Shown: positions 32,601 to 40,765, counted from the stretch's first letter. The stretch: 57,117 bases of DNA from Caldilineaceae bacterium (GCA_026989655.1 JALSIX010000098.1:1-57117), one strand, 5' to 3'. Numbers and translations are program-made. The notes: a model not told the origin generated them from the sequence alone.

Positions 32601-32729
32601 CCCGGCCAGCAGCCCGGCCACGGCCAGGAGGGGCCCCAGACGCGGAAGAACCCGACGGCCAGAGGGGGCAGACCGGCCCCGGCCATTCGATGTGCGGTGT
32701 TCCGGAGCGGGGGGCTGGGCCGGCTCCAT
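29658..32729 (-). CDS. YfhO-type polytopic membrane protein
   Basis: A 1023-aa integral membrane protein. After a short polar N-terminus come a first membrane helix (LLAVAGLLAGFVLLLFYPLLF), the luminal loop with SGDILHYFYPYR...IPLWNPYIFAG, and about ten further helices, typical of GT-C-like/YfhO proteins. A large extracytoplasmic beta-rich domain and a last C-terminal helix follow. Members are thought to transfer sugars from lipid-linked donors to cell-envelope polymers. The Asp in SGDIL is the likely catalytic acid by analogy with GT-C enzymes. ATG 32729 is chosen. It lies 14 bp after the final stop of the radical SAM gene, so the three genes from 35.2 kb down form one operon. Confidence 0.85.
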   Translation of the reverse strand: MEPAQPPAPEHRTSNGRGRSAPSGRRVLPRLGPLLAVAGLLAGFVLLLFYPLLFTNRVLASGDILHYFYPYRAYASESLRAGRIPLWNPYIFAGVPFLANPQAAVLYPLHWPLMWLSPTKQIFWSGALHTWLLGMGGYMLMRRWGLGWLAGTATGLVLAGSGFFGGLLGHINQMNAAAWLPWMLWTLAHALETLRREGPGRGTAPGQAWTGEEAPDARPAKENPGPARRMASPLLLFGGLVALQLLAGHAQTVYINLFGVGCWLLWTVGHRVARGAPALPFRPRYPLALRGLAQGLSTGLRRTGGPLLFPSLVYVLGTLLGGWLAAAQIVPTLELSRLGLRSGGLSYRDASSFSLRPDRLLWTLLPSYGWRDLSAVFDTPGYTEYVAYVGALGLILALWSLGRGRDPRNRSPVWWSGVLLAGLGLFLALGRWNPFYYLLYQFVPGFDLFRAPARWMMLYTLGMAILAGLAVDGWERSLPRARSSPWARLLPGGLLALLAVDLLLAARALPHTRPTAPQAVFDVRTAPAYLLTDPARELHPGAMPRFLSMSTLLFDPGDMADWERLFRKPSPPPLDEAAFRELIVALKAQEILAPNLSLLWRIPALDGFDGGVLPLQRYIRFLGLFVPPEELVPDGRLREQVDRMPPADLLALAGVGYVITDKVQDLWFQGIYYDRQIGVHLSQDTTVTARVAVDRPFQATHVGLIAYVDGPPEALVRLEQGNRPVLRVAVPPPCPGPCPAWTLTAGGRPGAHLADGALDSPLAAAGGATVAYRDVEGGRQEYQVLLPLAPPQAPSALELTYLPSLPELSVVVRGMTLVDARTGTFQPLLPSDRGRFRRVHSGDVKIYAVEEGRGRAWFTSCVLAVSSPEEALDRLADPRVRRRYAVVEGNLAEPLPCTEERRSSRVTVQAYQAEQVVLRVETDRPGFLVLADAYYPGWEARVDGIPAPILPTNLLFRGVQVPPGEHRVVFTYRPRSWRLGLALSGLGWTLWGLGWVGLWSCCRRAEPQAPSPLPGRGPSPSHL

Positions 32730-32743
32730 GGCGCTGGGGGTGT

Positions 32744-34180
32744 TCACTTCCCTCGGCGACCCAACGGGTCGGCGGTGGGCTCCGCTCAACAGAACCAGTC
32801 CTCGGTCAGCCGGGGGGGCTCGGGAGAGGCCTGCAGGCTCAATGGGGGTGGGGGAGGGCGATCCGCGGTGCGGTAGGCCACGGCCTCGATCTGGGCGAAG
32901 GCGGCCTCCGGGTTCGCCTGGCCCACCGCGGTCTCCGCGATCCGGGCCACCTGTTGCTGGAGGGTGTCCATGCGGGGGTCGGGATGCACCCACCGGTGGG
33001 TGAAGTGGACGGGGTCCAGCGGGCCGAACCACCGCCGGTTCTCCGGGTCCTCCAGGAGCGCGCTCCCGGGCGGCACCAGCAGGCGGATGCTGAGCTGGAC
33101 AGGGGGGACGTTGGGGACCAGGCCATGGGCCCGGATCCAGGCCAGCATCTCCAGGTAGTCGTCCAGATGGGTCCAGGGAGTGAAGGGCAGCCAGGTGGGC
33201 TGGACCGCGAGATCCGCGGCGGCCAGGACCTCCAGGGCCCGTTCCAGATCGGCCCGGGTGTGGCCCTTGTGGAGCCGGGCCAGCACGGCATCGCTGGTGG
33301 ACTCGAACGCGGAGACCACGAAGAGCGCGCCCAGTTCCCGAAGCTCCTGGAGCAGGTGGGGGTGGGCCAGGATGTGCTCTACCTTGGTGGTGAAGTCGAA
33401 GGTGATCTGGGGGAACTCCCGGTGCAGGGCCTGGGCGACCCGCCGGGCGTGGCCGGGGCCGTTCAGGAAGTCCGGATCGCCGAAGGTGATGTGTTGGGCG
33501 CCGGCCGCCACCTGTTGGCGGATGTCCGCGAGGACCGTCTCCACGGGCACGGCGAAGAAGCGCCCCCGGTAGATGGGGACCACCGGACAGTGGCGGCAGG
33601 TGTGCAGGCACCCTCGGGTGCTCTCCGTGTACCCGGCCAGCCGGTGGGTGCCGTCCACCACCAAGCGGGCGTAGCGTTCCAGCGGGGGAAGCGGGCGTCG
33701 GGCCGGAACCGGATAGCGGGGGCGCACCCGGACCGGCGCAGCGTCCTGGGTCCGGGTGGTGACGCCAGGGACGGTGGCCGGGTCCTGGCCCTGGGCCAGG
33801 GCATGGGCCAGGGCCACCAGGGTGGGCTCCACCTCCCCGGCCAGCACCGAGTCGGCCAGGGCCGTTTCCTCCTTCCCCCGACCCAGGAGGAAACCCGCGT
33901 TCAGGTGGGCGTACAGGCCATAGAGACAGATGTGGGCCTCGGGGTTGGCGTCCCGTACCCGCCGCGCGGCCTCCACGCCCAGGCGGAGGGCGGTGTGCAT
34001 GGGCACCGAGATGGCCACCAGCCGGGCCTGGGCCACCTGGGCCTCGGGCCAGGGCGACACCGACAGGTCCACGGCGGTGACGGGGAAACCGGCCTCCTGG
34101 AGGGCGGCCAAGGGCCAGGCCAGGCTCAGGGGCTGGTGGCCCAGCTCGTAACAGGAGCAGAGCAGGACCGGGAAGTTCAT
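32744..34180 (-). CDS. B12-binding-like radical SAM protein, CUAEP-tail selenoprotein (Sec at TGA 32788-32786)
   Basis: Residues 1-130 resemble a B12-binding Rossmann domain (LLCSCYELGHQPL, ISVPMHTALRL, HICLYGLYAH). Residues 185-400 are a radical SAM barrel with cluster Cys191, Cys195 and Cys198. The frame reaches TGA at 32788 after PRLTEDWFC, but continues Ala-Glu-Pro and ten more codons to a second TGA (32746-32744). Cys-Sec-Ala-Glu-Pro is the tail after which the CUAEP/CCAEP-tail radical SAM family is named, to my knowledge; relatives without Sec have Cys there. A stem-loop 20 nt after the TGA fits a bacterial SECIS. The predicted product is 478 aa with Sec465. ATG 34180 overlaps the dehydratase stop as ATGA. 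The reaction is unknown. If TGA is read as stop, the product is 464 aa, ending at 32786. Confidence 0.85.
32757..32788 (-). promoter_or_regulatory. Putative bacterial SECIS element
   Basis: On the minus strand, TGA (32788-32786) is followed after 20 nt by the apical loop GTT, which closes a perfect 6-bp stem CGACCC/GGGTCG (32771-32757). A lower CCC/GGG helix can form across an internal loop. A G at the first loop position and a 16-37 nt distance from UGA are, to my knowledge, the accepted bacterial SECIS criteria, and both are met. Confidence 0.65.
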
Positions 34181-35187
34181 GGCACAGGCGGACGATGGAG
34201 CACCATGTGGAGCTGGTGGGGCGAGATGTTGCCCCCGCTCAGGATGAGGGCCACAGTCTTGCCGGCCAGGCGCTCCCGGAGGCGGAGGGCCGCCACCAGC
34301 GGGGCCGCGCCGGCGGGTTCGGCCAGGGTCTTGGCCTTTTCCAGGTAGAGGCGGACCCCGTCCAGGAGCTCCTCGTCCTCCACCAGGACGAAGTCGTCCA
34401 GATGGTCCCACAGGAGGCGTTGGGGCAGCATGAAGGGCGCTCCGGTGGCCAGCCCCTCCGCCAGGGTACGGTTGGGCGCGGTTCGGGGCGCCCGTTCCTT
34501 CCAGGTCAGGTAGGCGGCTGGGGAGGCGCTGGCCTGGACACCGATCACCTGGACCTGGGGTTTCAGCGTCTTGGCCACCACACAGGCCCCCGCGGCACCG
34601 CTGCCGCCCCCCACGGGCACGATGATGGTGTCCACCTCGGGGGCTTCCTCCAGGATCTCCAGGGTATGGGTGGCGACCCCGGCGATGAGGAGGGGTTCAT
34701 CGCCGGAGGAGATGAAGCGCAGCCCCTCCTCCTGGGCCATCTGCTCTCCGGCCGTCTTGGCCGCCTCGAAGTCCGAGCCCACCAGACGGACCTCTGCGCC
34801 GTGGCCGCGCATGGCCTCCACCTTGACCGGGTTCGCGTCCTCCGGCGCGACGATCACCGCGCGTACGCCGTAGATCCGGGCCGCGTAGGCAATGGACTGG
34901 CCGTGGTTGCCGGTGGACGCGGTGATCACCCCCTGGGCCCGCCCTGCCGAGGACAGGTGGGCCATGTAGTTCAGGCCGCCGCGGACCTTGAAGGCACCGA
35001 TGGGCTGGTGGTTCTCGTGTTTCACCAGGACCCGGGCCCCCACCAGCCGGTCCAGGGCAGGGTAGTGGTGGAGGGGGGTGGGGCGGAGATGGCGGGCGAT
35101 CACCCGCCGGGCCCGGAGCACGTCCGCAAAGGTGGGGGCCTGGGGCTGGGTCTCCGTCGAGGTCGCGGGGTGGGTTGGGGTGGCCAT
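34177..35187 (-). CDS. Threonine/serine dehydratase-family PLP enzyme
   Basis: A 336-aa fold-type II PLP enzyme that deaminates L-threonine or L-serine to the 2-oxo acid plus ammonia. PLP-binding Lys67 lies in PIGAFKVRGG, followed by the SxGNHGQ motif (TASTGNHGQS), the phosphate-binding GGGSGAAG and the C-terminal SGGN. No ACT domain is present, so feedback control by isoleucine is unlikely and a catabolic-type or related amino-acid dehydratase is favoured. ATG 35187 has AAGGAG 7 nt upstream. It is the first gene of a three-gene operon; its stop overlaps the radical SAM start (ATGA). The link with that selenoprotein could be functional. Confidence 0.88.
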   Translation of the reverse strand: MATPTHPATSTETQPQAPTFADVLRARRVIARHLRPTPLHHYPALDRLVGARVLVKHENHQPIGAFKVRGGLNYMAHLSSAGRAQGVITASTGNHGQSIAYAARIYGVRAVIVAPEDANPVKVEAMRGHGAEVRLVGSDFEAAKTAGEQMAQEEGLRFISSGDEPLLIAGVATHTLEILEEAPEVDTIIVPVGGGSGAAGACVVAKTLKPQVQVIGVQASASPAAYLTWKERAPRTAPNRTLAEGLATGAPFMLPQRLLWDHLDDFVLVEDEELLDGVRLYLEKAKTLAEPAGAAPLVAALRLRERLAGKTVALILSGGNISPHQLHMVLHRPPVP

Positions 35188-35258
35188 GGCAGACTCCTTG
35201 CACGGGGATCCGGCAGATGGACACGGCGGCCACAGCGGTCACCGAGATGGATGGTTCG

Positions 35259-35264
35259 ATTGTA
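35259..35264 (-). promoter_or_regulatory. -10 element of the dehydratase operon
   Basis: TACAAT on the minus strand lies 72 bp upstream of the ATG at 35187. The best -35 is TTCGAT at 18 bp, which is weak. It is divergent from the rsmA promoter about 100 bp away. Confidence 0.4.
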
Positions 35265-35352
35265 CCCGAATTCTCGGCGGGGATCGAATCGCGACGCGTC
35301 CCCGATCGCCTCGCTCCCGTCTCCCCGACACTTTCCCCAGACTTTCAACCAG

Positions 35353-35361
35353 TGCTACAAT
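35353..35361 (+). promoter_or_regulatory. Extended -10 promoter of rsmA
   Basis: TGC-TACAAT (35353-35361) is an extended -10; the -35 region (TTCCCC) is poor. The leader to ATG 35476 is about 110 nt. Confidence 0.45.
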
Positions 35362-35475
35362 GGATCCGGTGCGGCAATGGCCCCGCTGTGCCAGGGGGCC
35401 GTTGGCATAGGGGCCGCCGTGACCGAGGCCTGGTCACGGCCTGGGTCCCCAGATCGCCATGGGGGAGTTCCCAGG

Positions 35476-36369
35476 ATGTCCGCAGCGCCTTCCATCTTCC
35501 AGTTGATGCGCCGCCATGGGCTGGAGCCCAAGCGGTCTCTGGGCCAGAATTTCCTGGCGGACGAGGCCCACCTCCAGCGGATCGTGGAGGCTGCGGAGCT
35601 GACCCCGGCGGACACGGTGATCGAGGTGGGGCCCGGACTGGGAAACCTCACCCACCATCTGGCAATCCGAGCGGGTCGGGTCATCGCGGTGGAGCTGGAT
35701 CGGCGGCTGATCCCTGTTCTGCGGGAGCGCTTCGCCCACGGCCCCCCCGTGGAGATCGTCCACGGGGATATCCTGGACCTCCAGCCCGCGGAGCTCCTGC
35801 GGAGAGGGGAGACGGCGGGCGAGCCACAGGGCGCGGCGGCCCCACGCTACAAGGTGGTGGCCAACCTCCCCTACTACATCACCAGCGCGGTGTTGCGCCA
35901 TTTCCTGGAGGCCCGAGTCCGACCCGCCCTCATGGTGGTCCTGGTCCAGTGGGAGGTGGCCCGACGGATCGTTGCCCGCCCCGGGGAGATGTCCCTGTTG
36001 GCGGTGAGCGTGCAGTTCTACGCCAGGCCTCGGCTGGTGCACCGGGTTCCGGCCGGGGCCTTTGTCCCTCGCCCCAATGTGGACAGCGGGATCCTCCGCC
36101 TGGATCTTCGCCCGGAGCCCGCGGTGCCCGACGTGGATCCCGTCCGTTTCTTCCAGGTGGTCCGGGCGGGCTTCAGCCGGAAGCGCAAACAGTTGCTCAA
36201 CAGCCTCAGCGCGGGGCTGGCCCTCTCCAAGGAGGAGACCCGGGAGGCGCTGGAGGCCGCGGGCATCGACCCCAGGCGCCGGCCGGAGACCCTGTCCATC
36301 CAGGAATGGGGGCAACTGGTGCGGGCCTTCCAGGCCCGACGTTCCATTGCCCGGCAGGAGGCCGGGTAG
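35476..36369 (+). CDS. rsmA: 16S rRNA (adenine1518/1519-N6)-dimethyltransferase
   Basis: The 297-aa KsgA/RsmA enzyme dimethylates two adjacent adenosines in the 3'-terminal helix of 16S rRNA during 30S maturation. Motifs are SLGQNFL near residue 20, the AdoMet-binding EVGPGLGNLT, AVELDRRL, GDILDL and the catalytic NLPYYI. The C-terminal helical domain contains RPNVDSGILRL and FSRKRKQLLNSL. ATG 35476 (GGGGGAG upstream) starts at the homologous N-terminus; the frame is open further upstream without similarity. A thiolase gene follows 61 bp downstream. Confidence 0.95.
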   Translation: MSAAPSIFQLMRRHGLEPKRSLGQNFLADEAHLQRIVEAAELTPADTVIEVGPGLGNLTHHLAIRAGRVIAVELDRRLIPVLRERFAHGPPVEIVHGDILDLQPAELLRRGETAGEPQGAAAPRYKVVANLPYYITSAVLRHFLEARVRPALMVVLVQWEVARRIVARPGEMSLLAVSVQFYARPRLVHRVPAGAFVPRPNVDSGILRLDLRPEPAVPDVDPVRFFQVVRAGFSRKRKQLLNSLSAGLALSKEETREALEAAGIDPRRRPETLSIQEWGQLVRAFQARRSIARQEAG

Positions 36370-36430
36370 CGCCCGGGGCATGGGCGGGGCCGGTCCCCCG
36401 GGGATACCCTGTCGACAGGGAGGTGAGAAG

Positions 36431-37633
36431 GTGGCATCCATGGGAGAGGAAGCGGTCGTCCTGGGCAGTGCCCGGACACCCATCGGCCGTTTTCAGGGCA
36501 GCCTGCAGGCGGTCCCGGCGCCGGAGCTGGGCGCTGTGGCCATCCGGGCGGCGGTGGCCCGCAGCCATGTGGATCCGGCCGCGGTGGACGAGGTGGTGAT
36601 GGGGAACGTGCTCCAGGCGGGCGTGGGCCAGGCCCCGGCCCGCCAGGCCAGCGTCCGGGCCGGCATCCCGGTCCAGGTGGGGGCGACCACGGTGAACAAG
36701 GTGTGCGGCAGCGGCCTGAAGGCCGTGATGTGGGCGGCCCAGGCCATCCGGGCCGGGGATGCCTCCCTGGTGGTGGCCGGGGGGATGGAGAACATGAACC
36801 GGGCGCCCTACCTGTTGCCCGGTGCCCGCTTCGGCTACCGCCTGAACCACGCCCAGGCCCTGGATGCCATGGTCCACGACGGCCTGTGGTGTGCCTTCGA
36901 GGACCATCATATGGGCCACAGCGCGGAGTGGATCGCCCGGGCCTTCGAGGTGACGCGGGCGGAGCAGGACGCCTGGGCCCTGGAGAGCCACCGGCGGGCT
37001 GTAGCGGCCCAGGATGCGGGATGTTTCGCGGCGGAGATCGTGCCGGTGCCCCTGGACCGCGACGGCACATCCCTCTTCCAGCAGGACGAGATCCCCCGCC
37101 GGGACACCTCCATGGAGGCCTTGGCTCGGCTCAGGCCGGTGTTCCAGGAGGATGGCACCGTCACCCCGGGGAACGCCTCGCCCATCAGCGACGGGGCCGC
37201 AGCCCTGGTGGTCAGCTCCCGGGCCTTTGCCCAGGCCCATGGCCTGCGCCCGGTGGCCCGGATCCTGGGCTATGCCCAGGCCGCGGTGGAGCCCATCGCG
37301 CTCTTCACCGCGCCGGTCCACGCCATCCGCCGGCTGGCCGAGAGGCTGGGGAGGCGGCCGACCGACTTCGATCTGTACGAGATCAACGAGGCCTTTGCCG
37401 CGCAGACGGTGGCCAATGTCCGAGAGCTTGGGCTGGATCCGGCACGGGTGAACGTGCACGGAGGCGCCATTGCCCTGGGGCATCCCATCGGGGCCTCGGG
37501 CGCCCGGGTGCTGGTCACCCTGCTCCACGCCCTGGAGGAGCGGGGTCTTCGGACCGGGGTGGCGGCCCTGTGTCTCGGCGGCGGTGAGGCCGTGGCGCTG
37601 GCGGTGGAACTCCTGGAGGACGGAAGCGGGTGA
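36431..37633 (+). CDS. Acetyl-CoA C-acyltransferase (thiolase)
   Basis: A complete 400-aa thiolase that condenses or cleaves acyl-CoAs. The nucleophile is in [11 protein letters not shown], the His in [18 protein letters not shown] and the second Cys in [10 protein letters not shown]. It is of the acetoacetyl-CoA/3-ketoacyl-CoA thiolase type. GTG 36431 is chosen over ATG 36440 because GGAGGTGA sits 5 nt before the GTG and too far from the ATG. The stop overlaps the next start as GTGA, so the LuxR-Kelch gene is translationally coupled. In contrast to the other thiolase-like protein in this window (8.6 kb), all catalytic residues are present. Confidence 0.94.
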   Translation: MASMGEEAVVLGSARTPIGRFQGSLQAVPAPELGAVAIRAAVARSHVDPAAVDEVVMGNVLQAGVGQAPARQASVRAGIPVQVGATTVNKVCGSGLKAVMWAAQAIRAGDASLVVAGGMENMNRAPYLLPGARFGYRLNHAQALDAMVHDGLWCAFEDHHMGHSAEWIARAFEVTRAEQDAWALESHRRAVAAQDAGCFAAEIVPVPLDRDGTSLFQQDEIPRRDTSMEALARLRPVFQEDGTVTPGNASPISDGAAALVVSSRAFAQAHGLRPVARILGYAQAAVEPIALFTAPVHAIRRLAERLGRRPTDFDLYEINEAFAAQTVANVRELGLDPARVNVHGGAIALGHPIGASGARVLVTLLHALEERGLRTGVAALCLGGGEAVALAVELLEDGSG

Positions 37634-39069
37634 GCGCGAAACCCCTGGGCCGGCGACGTGCCTCCGGGGCCTCGTCCGTGGAGGACGTGGGCCCATCCCC
37701 TTCGACCTCTCCCCCGGCGGAGAACCCGTTGAGCGAGCGGGAGATGGATGTGGTGCGCCTGTTGGTGACCGGCGCCTCCAACAACGACATCGCTCGGGAG
37801 CTGGTCATCAGCCCCCACACGGTGAAGGTGCACCTGCGGAACATCTACGAGAAGCTCGGGGTGGGCAGCCGGGCCGAGGCCACCGCGCTGCTCCTGCAGC
37901 GTGGATGGGTGACCCTGCCGGGGGTCCAGGCCCCTCCGGCCGAGGAGGCCGTCGCGGAGCCGCCGCCTCTGGAGGACGGGTCGGGAACGCCGTTCCCCTG
38001 GCAGCTCCCCTACCTGGTGGCCGGGGTGGTGTTCTCCCTGGTGGTCCTGTTCTTCCCGGCCTTCATGGGGGAGGGCCGCCGGGAGGCCAGCCTGCTGACG
38101 GACGCGGTGATGCCGACCCTGGGGCCGGCCAGCCTACAGGCCCTGCCCCGGTGGCAGATCCGGGCCGCGCTCCCGGTTCCCCGAAGCCGCCTGGGGGCCG
38201 TGGCCCTGGAGGATGGGACCTTGTACGCGATGGGAGGCGAGGGGGTCCAGGGGGTGCTCCTGGAGCAGGTGGAGCGCTACAACGCCCAGGTGAACGAGTG
38301 GGAGCCCGTCGCGCCGTTGCCCATGCCCCTGGCCAACATGGCCGTGGCCACAGACGGGCAGCGCATCTACGTGGCCGGGGGCGCGACAGCCACGCCGAAC
38401 CGCCCCCAGCGGATCAGCGATGTGCTGTGGCTCTACACCCCCCGGACGGATGCCTGGCAACAGTTGGGCTGGCTTCCCCGGCCGCTGGCCGGCGCCGGGC
38501 TGGCCTACTGGGACGGCGTCCTCTACCTGGTGGGAGGCTGGGACGGCCAGATGGTGCAGGACACGATCTGGCAGGTCCCGATCCAGGGCGCCCGCAGCAT
38601 CGACGCGACGGCGTGGCAGGTGCTGGGCCGGCTGGAGATCCCTCGGGCCTTCATGGGGGCCACGGTGGTGGACGGGATCCTCTACGTGGCCGGGGGCTAC
38701 GACGGCCAGCAGGAACGGGCAGAGGCGGAGGCCTTTGTCCTGGCGGACGGTCGGCGACAGGCGTTGCCGCCTCTCTCCACCCCCCGGGGCGGCATGGCCC
38801 TGCTCTGGGACGGGATGTCCATCTTCGCGGTGGGGGGTGGGTGGACCCGTCCTACCTCCACCCTGGAGCGCTACGACACCGCCATGGGGCTGTGGAGCAA
38901 CTTCCCGGCCCCCTATGCCGGAGAATGGCGCCATATGGGGGCCGCGGCCACCTCCACCGGCTACCTCCACCTGGTGGGGGGGTGGTCGGGGGGATACCTC
39001 AACACCTACCTCCGGTACCAGAGTTCCTTCCGGACCTTCCTGCCCTCCACGAAGAACTCGGGCGAGTGA
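37630..39069 (+). CDS. LuxR-type HTH, transmembrane helix, Kelch propeller fusion
   Basis: A 479-aa membrane-spanning protein. Residues 33-92 are a LuxR/GerE HTH ([20 protein letters not shown]...[18 protein letters not shown]). An acidic Pro-rich linker leads to one membrane helix at 127-146. Residues 160-479 contain about six Kelch-like repeats ([51 protein letters not shown]), expected outside the cell. The architecture suggests a one-step transmembrane regulator in which the propeller senses an external ligand and the cytoplasmic HTH binds DNA. It is coupled to the thiolase by a 4-bp overlap. The ligand and targets are unknown. Confidence 0.85.
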   Translation: MSAKPLGRRRASGASSVEDVGPSPSTSPPAENPLSEREMDVVRLLVTGASNNDIARELVISPHTVKVHLRNIYEKLGVGSRAEATALLLQRGWVTLPGVQAPPAEEAVAEPPPLEDGSGTPFPWQLPYLVAGVVFSLVVLFFPAFMGEGRREASLLTDAVMPTLGPASLQALPRWQIRAALPVPRSRLGAVALEDGTLYAMGGEGVQGVLLEQVERYNAQVNEWEPVAPLPMPLANMAVATDGQRIYVAGGATATPNRPQRISDVLWLYTPRTDAWQQLGWLPRPLAGAGLAYWDGVLYLVGGWDGQMVQDTIWQVPIQGARSIDATAWQVLGRLEIPRAFMGATVVDGILYVAGGYDGQQERAEAEAFVLADGRRQALPPLSTPRGGMALLWDGMSIFAVGGGWTRPTSTLERYDTAMGLWSNFPAPYAGEWRHMGAAATSTGYLHLVGGWSGGYLNTYLRYQSSFRTFLPSTKNSGE

Positions 39070-39097
39070 GCCCTGCTCCGGCCCACGTTCTGGGGGC

Positions 39098-40057
39098 TCA
39101 GATCCGCCCGGCCAGCCGGCGGATCTTATCCCCGGTCTCCCGCCAGGAGACCTTGCTCAGCCCCAGTTTGTGACGGAGCTGCTCCTCGGGCATGCCGTTG
39201 CGGTAGTCCCGCACCGCACAGGTCCAGCGGAGGATCTCGAAGCCCACCTGGATCCGGGTGATCTGGGCCCGTTTGCCCAGGTCATCCAGCACGTATTCCA
39301 GGTTCCGGGGCGTGCATTCGAACAGGAACCGTCTGGGGCGGTACTGGATCAGGTACTGGTCCAACACCGGGAGGAAGCCCGGGTGCAGGGGCAGCCGGCG
39401 GTTCTTGTGCGCGTAGCGGGTGTCCGCGTAGCGGATGTGGACCTCCGGTGCGCTGGGGCGGGAACGGTCGATGTCCTCGATGAGGAGGTTCGCGCACTCG
39501 CCCTTCTTCATGCCGGTCTGGAGGAGGAGGCTGGCCAGCACGTAGGGCCGGGCGTCGGGTTTCTGCCGATCCCAGAGGAGGTCCTGGGCGGTCTGGAGCA
39601 GCCGTCGCACCTCGTCGTCGTGGAGGATGGCGGGAAGGGGTGTCCGCACGGAGTGTTGGACGATGGGCGCGGCCGGGTCGGTGCCGATGGCGCCGATCTC
39701 GTGGAGCCAGCCGAAGAAGACCTTCAGGGTGGTGATCCGGCGGGCCAGGGTCTTGGGGCTGCAGGGCCGTTCGCGTTCCCTCTGCATCCAGGTGAGGAAG
39801 TCGTTCAGATGTTCCGTCTGGATCTCCCGCAGCACCGCGGTGTCGTCCATGAAGGTGCGCAGGATCTTGAGGTCGTTGCGAAAGGCCTTGATGGTGTTCT
39901 GGCTGAACCCCTTGGCCACCATGTAGTCGTCGAACTCCTGGACGGCCTGGCCCAGGGTGCTGTGGGCCCGCAGGGGCGGCGCGGCACTGGTGGCCGGATC
40001 CACCTCCACGGGGGAGGAGGGCGAACTGGACTGAGCTGGGCGGATGGACTCGTCCAT
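39098..40057 (-). CDS. Tyrosine-recombinase-fold protein without catalytic residues
   Basis: A 319-aa protein with an N-terminal SAM-like core-binding domain (residues 33-125, [29 protein letters not shown]) and a C-terminal integrase-fold domain. The canonical active site is lost: the TGLR arginine is Lys184 (TGMKKGE), the HxLRH box is EILRW (only Arg277 kept), LGH is LGL (His to Leu300), and no Tyr follows. DNA binding without strand cleavage is therefore likely, as a regulator or nucleoid-type protein. ATG 40057 has GAGGAG 8 nt upstream and a near-consensus promoter 50 bp away, so it is not a decaying fragment. No mobile-element borders or att-like repeats are seen. Confidence 0.85.
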   Translation of the reverse strand: MDESIRPAQSSSPSSPVEVDPATSAAPPLRAHSTLGQAVQEFDDYMVAKGFSQNTIKAFRNDLKILRTFMDDTAVLREIQTEHLNDFLTWMQRERERPCSPKTLARRITTLKVFFGWLHEIGAIGTDPAAPIVQHSVRTPLPAILHDDEVRRLLQTAQDLLWDRQKPDARPYVLASLLLQTGMKKGECANLLIEDIDRSRPSAPEVHIRYADTRYAHKNRRLPLHPGFLPVLDQYLIQYRPRRFLFECTPRNLEYVLDDLGKRAQITRIQVGFEILRWTCAVRDYRNGMPEEQLRHKLGLSKVSWRETGDKIRRLAGRI

Positions 40058-40105
40058 GGCTTGGCTCCTCAGCAGGTAGATCGTGGTGGGATGAAGCGCC
40101 CCCTC

Positions 40106-40134
40106 ACTATAATGGGAAGGCGGGGATTTGGCAA
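40106..40134 (-). promoter_or_regulatory. Promoter of the recombinase-like gene
   Basis: On the minus strand, TTGCCA (40134-40129), a 17-bp spacer and TATAGT (40111-40106). The predicted leader is only about 40 nt to ATG 40057. Confidence 0.7.
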
Positions 40135-40200
40135 GTTTTCGTGTAGATATTCGCTGGGGGGACAGGGCCCCTGGGTTCCTGGCGAGAAACCCGGCCCCGT

Positions 40201-40230
40201 TTGACAGCTTTTCCCCGATCCCTATACAAT
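40201..40230 (+). promoter_or_regulatory. Promoter of the CoxII-like small membrane protein
   Basis: A perfect TTGACA (40201-40206) is followed by TATACAAT, giving TATACA at 16 bp or TACAAT (40225-40230) at 18 bp spacing. It lies 54 bp before ATG 40284 and may also feed the cox genes. Confidence 0.7.
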
Positions 40231-40283
40231 ACGGTCCATCTTGGATCCGTTGTCCCGTATCCGTCGTCAAGGACTGTCCAGCC

Positions 40284-40661
40284 ATGCGGCGATTGCTCCT
40301 GGCCCTGGCGCTGGGCCTGGTGCTCTTCTGGCTCCTGGCAAGCTATCTGCCCCAACTTCGATTCTGGTCTCCTGTCGCGTTCCATCCCCGCCTGGTCCCC
40401 TGGTTCCAGGGGCTGCTTCTCGTGGGCGCCGTCCTGTTCGTGGCCATCCAGATCTCCCTGCTCTGGGCTGTGAGGCGCTTTCCGTCCCGGATCCCTTGGG
40501 TGGAGGTCTCCGCGGGATCTCAGCAGGAGCCCAGGGGTGTTTCCCCGCTCGCCCGGGCGGAGGTCCGGATCGACCGCCGTCTGGAGTACCTCTGGACCGC
40601 GCTCCCCCTGGTGGGCACCTTGGTGCTCATCGGTGTGACGGCTCACCTGATCGGGGGATGA
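40284..40661 (+). CDS. Small membrane protein resembling only the N-terminal part of oxidase subunit II
   Basis: A 125-aa protein with three hydrophobic helices: residues 4-22, 40-62 and 102-123. The last, preceded by RRLEYLWTALPLVGTLVLIG, strongly resembles the E-x-x-WT-x-x-P helix of cytochrome oxidase subunit II (LEIVWTAVPLVIVIVLG in the next gene). No CuA domain follows. It lies 168 bp upstream of coxB on the same strand. It could be an extra oxidase subunit, an assembly factor, or a relic of a duplicated subunit II. The good promoter and intact frame argue against a relic. Confidence 0.75.
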   Translation: MRRLLLALALGLVLFWLLASYLPQLRFWSPVAFHPRLVPWFQGLLLVGAVLFVAIQISLLWAVRRFPSRIPWVEVSAGSQQEPRGVSPLARAEVRIDRRLEYLWTALPLVGTLVLIGVTAHLIGG

Positions 40662-40765
40662 GGCCATTCGGGCTCTGGCGTACCATCGTTGGGGAGGGGT
40701 TGCCTGGGTGCCGCTCACCGGGAATGGTCCGAAGTTTTTATGGACGCAGCTTTTGTGATAAAGTG

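Noticed and set aside
30474-32876. A plus-strand open frame of 800 codons opposite the YfhO-like gene
   Set aside because: It is low-complexity Gly/Gln/Pro/Glu-rich antisense sequence, and it would run against the operon that contains the radical SAM gene.
35270-35330. tRNA-like segment (GATCGAATC resembling a T-loop)
   Set aside because: No cloverleaf can be drawn: acceptor and anticodon stems are missing and the segment lies between two divergent promoters.
39098-40057. Integrase gene marking a genomic island or prophage
   Set aside because: The protein lacks all key catalytic residues except one Arg. No att repeats, tRNA gene or phage genes are near, and flanking genes are housekeeping.
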